A stretch of DNA of 64,000 nucleotides from Pipra filicauda (taxonomy: Eukaryota; Chordata; Aves; Passeriformes; Pipridae). Every line of letters begins with the position of its first letter. Positions within the stretch are counted from its first letter, which is position 1. The notes under the pieces were generated by a model. That model did not search any database and was not told the DNA's origin. It saw only the letters and a program-made list of their open reading frames with translations. Shown one piece after another: positions 62,443-64,000 of the stretch. The position numbers were made by a program, and so were the translations under genes. The stretch is taken from positions 4,459,790 through 4,523,789 of the forward strand of contig NW_024104998.1 of the NCBI RefSeq assembly GCF_003945595.2. Reading direction: 5' to 3'.

Positions 62443-64000
62443 ATGCATTTGATACTGTAAATTTGCTCCCAAGTATGAGATAAGATTGTACTATTTTTAT
62501 TATGATAAAAACAAACACTTTCACAGAGAGTATTCATTACAGCATGCTCCAAACTGTGGACACTGAACTTACTTCTTGCATTCACCATAACCTGGACAAT
62601 TTGCACATAACTGTGGTTCAAATGTACCGTCCAGAGAAACCATGTGTGCTCCACATGCTTGGCTAGATAGCATAGAGCCTGTCTGCCCTTTGCTCAGCCC
62701 AAACTGATCTTTGTTTGGTGAAGGAACTGGGATTGCAAAGGGTATGCACCTTGGGCTCAGGCAACTATAGATAAGCTACACGTGCAGCTTTGGTGCCCAT
62801 AAAAAGTCTGCCTGAGCTCCAATGAAAAACCAGGTGAACGTGGCCACAGCGTTAGCAGTGCATTAGCACACAGTGCATTAGTAGACCTGATTCAAGGCAG
62901 CATGTAGAGATTCAGGCTTTGTCACAGTGCTAACCATGTTCATACGGCTTTTGGAAGGTGAGCAGAGTGATTTTGCTTCTTCCCCAGATGTATCCTGTAG
63001 ACATTGCTGGATGTAGGCAATGGCACTGAATGTGCTCAACAATTTCAGCCCTCGACACTAAAGGGACTGAACATGTCAAAATACTAGAAGTATGTCTACA
63101 TTGCACAGGATAACTTTTATGTTTCCCACAAAGAGGAAGAACAGCCTCAAAATATGAAGCAGGGAGCATTGCCCTTCTCCTCAGTAGTGTGCAGCCCTAT
63201 AGCCTTCCCCTGAGAGATAGTAGCTAAAGATATGAATCATTGCTAGTTGAAGAGATAACTGCATCTGGCTTTCCCCTTGGTCTCTGCTTACCACCAATTT
63301 ACTGCTGGAAAAGCAGTCATGGGTATTTCTGTGCAAAGCTCCATCTGATAGCACCCCAGAGGACCCAAGTCCTTCAGGTAAAATAAGCAGAAGAATATGT
63401 GCTCAGGGGATCCTGGCAGGCTTAGGTGGGAGATAGGAGCTGAGCTACCTTGTACTGTTAAGACCAAGTTGTTTCTGACCAAGCCCAGGAGCCAAATTTT
63501 ATGTGGTCGAACATCTGGCATTAAAAACATTCAGGAACTGCTAGTTAGTGCAGTTTGGAGGATCACAGTATTAGTCTGAGGCCCCCAATGTGCCTGTGCA
63601 GACCTCTACACGTGTGCTGCAACGTGCTGGGTATCTGGTCCCCGAGTGTTGTGGCTTTCATCCAGCTCATGCGCTTGATTTTTCTCTCTCTGGGCTCTTT
63701 GGTGCACGAGGTGGGGAAGGGAGTGCTGGACTACGACCAGGCCTTGCCCTGAGTGGACTCGTAGCACACAAACAGTCTATGTCTTGCCTTAGTACTGTGT
63801 TATGCCTCTGAAATCTCTTCTAGACATTCAACTAGCAGCTTTTTTACCTTGAGGAAATCACTTACTAGCGAAATTCTGTTTTTCAGTTCCTTTACACAGT
63901 ATATGGCTGAGTGGACACACCTATTTCATGCTAAAAAAGCTTTTGTGAGGTTTAGTTCAGTGCAGTAAACAATGCCAAACTCAACACCTGGTTAAAAGGA

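Larger units (their letters stand above)
54724..64000. other. Right flank, no gene recognised
   Basis: About 9 kb of AT-rich DNA without a supported exon or CR1 copy. It could be an intron of a minus-strand gene or plain intergenic DNA. It holds a pyrimidine tract at 55780-55816, a C homopolymer at 59962-59975, a ~17-bp tandem repeat at 59116-59152, a perfect hairpin at 59316-59340 and an AC/AT microsatellite at 62400-62442. Open frames of 60-130 codons, for example 54917-55228 and 56603-56983, have no recognisable domain. Confidence 0.5.

Noticed and set aside
1..64000. Search for CRISPR arrays, operons, tRNA or rRNA genes and bacterial-type systems.
   Set aside because: The sequence is vertebrate. 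No regularly spaced repeats of CRISPR type and no tRNA or rRNA gene were recognised, although small RNAs cannot be excluded by reading alone.

Overview
The window is vertebrate nuclear DNA, most likely from a bird. It is AT-rich, its genes are split into small exons separated by GT...AG introns, and every interspersed repeat I could recognise is a CR1 LINE fragment, apart from one decayed retroviral leader. There are no mammalian SINEs. Crocodilians and turtles also carry CR1, so 'bird' is an inference rather than proof.

The core is a head-to-tail tandem pair of intact genes on the + strand, both resembling TMEM68 (the ER glycerolipid acyltransferase, also called DIESL). Gene A has coding exons at 3841-4168, 4490-4654, 7373-7566, 12391-12451, 12852-12991 and 14858-14962. 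Gene B has coding exons at 22636-22963, 25319-25483, 31275-31468, 33952-34012, 35805-35944 and 38203-38307. All six coding exons have the same lengths in both genes (328, 165, 194, 61, 140 and 105 nt). Each gene encodes 330 residues with identical splice phases. By hand alignment the proteins are about 58% identical, falling to roughly one third across the membrane segment (residues 31-90) and exceeding 70% around the catalytic core. This is therefore an old duplication with both copies kept. Gene B has a CpG-island promoter with an untranslated first exon ending at 18632, and a 3' UTR of about 2.1 kb ending at a poly(A) signal at 40453. Gene A has no visible CpG promoter in the window; its first exon is probably further left.

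Gene B carries two local duplications. Coding exon 3 and its flanks (about 371 bp) are repeated in tandem; the second copy has working-looking splice sites but a 5-bp frame-breaking deletion. In intron 5, a 170-bp perfect repeat brackets a CR1 reverse-transcriptase fragment. Both are either very recent duplications or assembly artefacts.

From about 40.5 kb to the right edge I see no confident protein-coding gene. This part holds several CR1 fragments, simple repeats, and an AT-rich stretch (53.37-54.72 kb) that could be the 3' UTR and last small coding exon of a minus-strand gene running off to the right, converging on gene B. The far left holds a CpG-decayed retroviral primer-binding site at 2519-2536.
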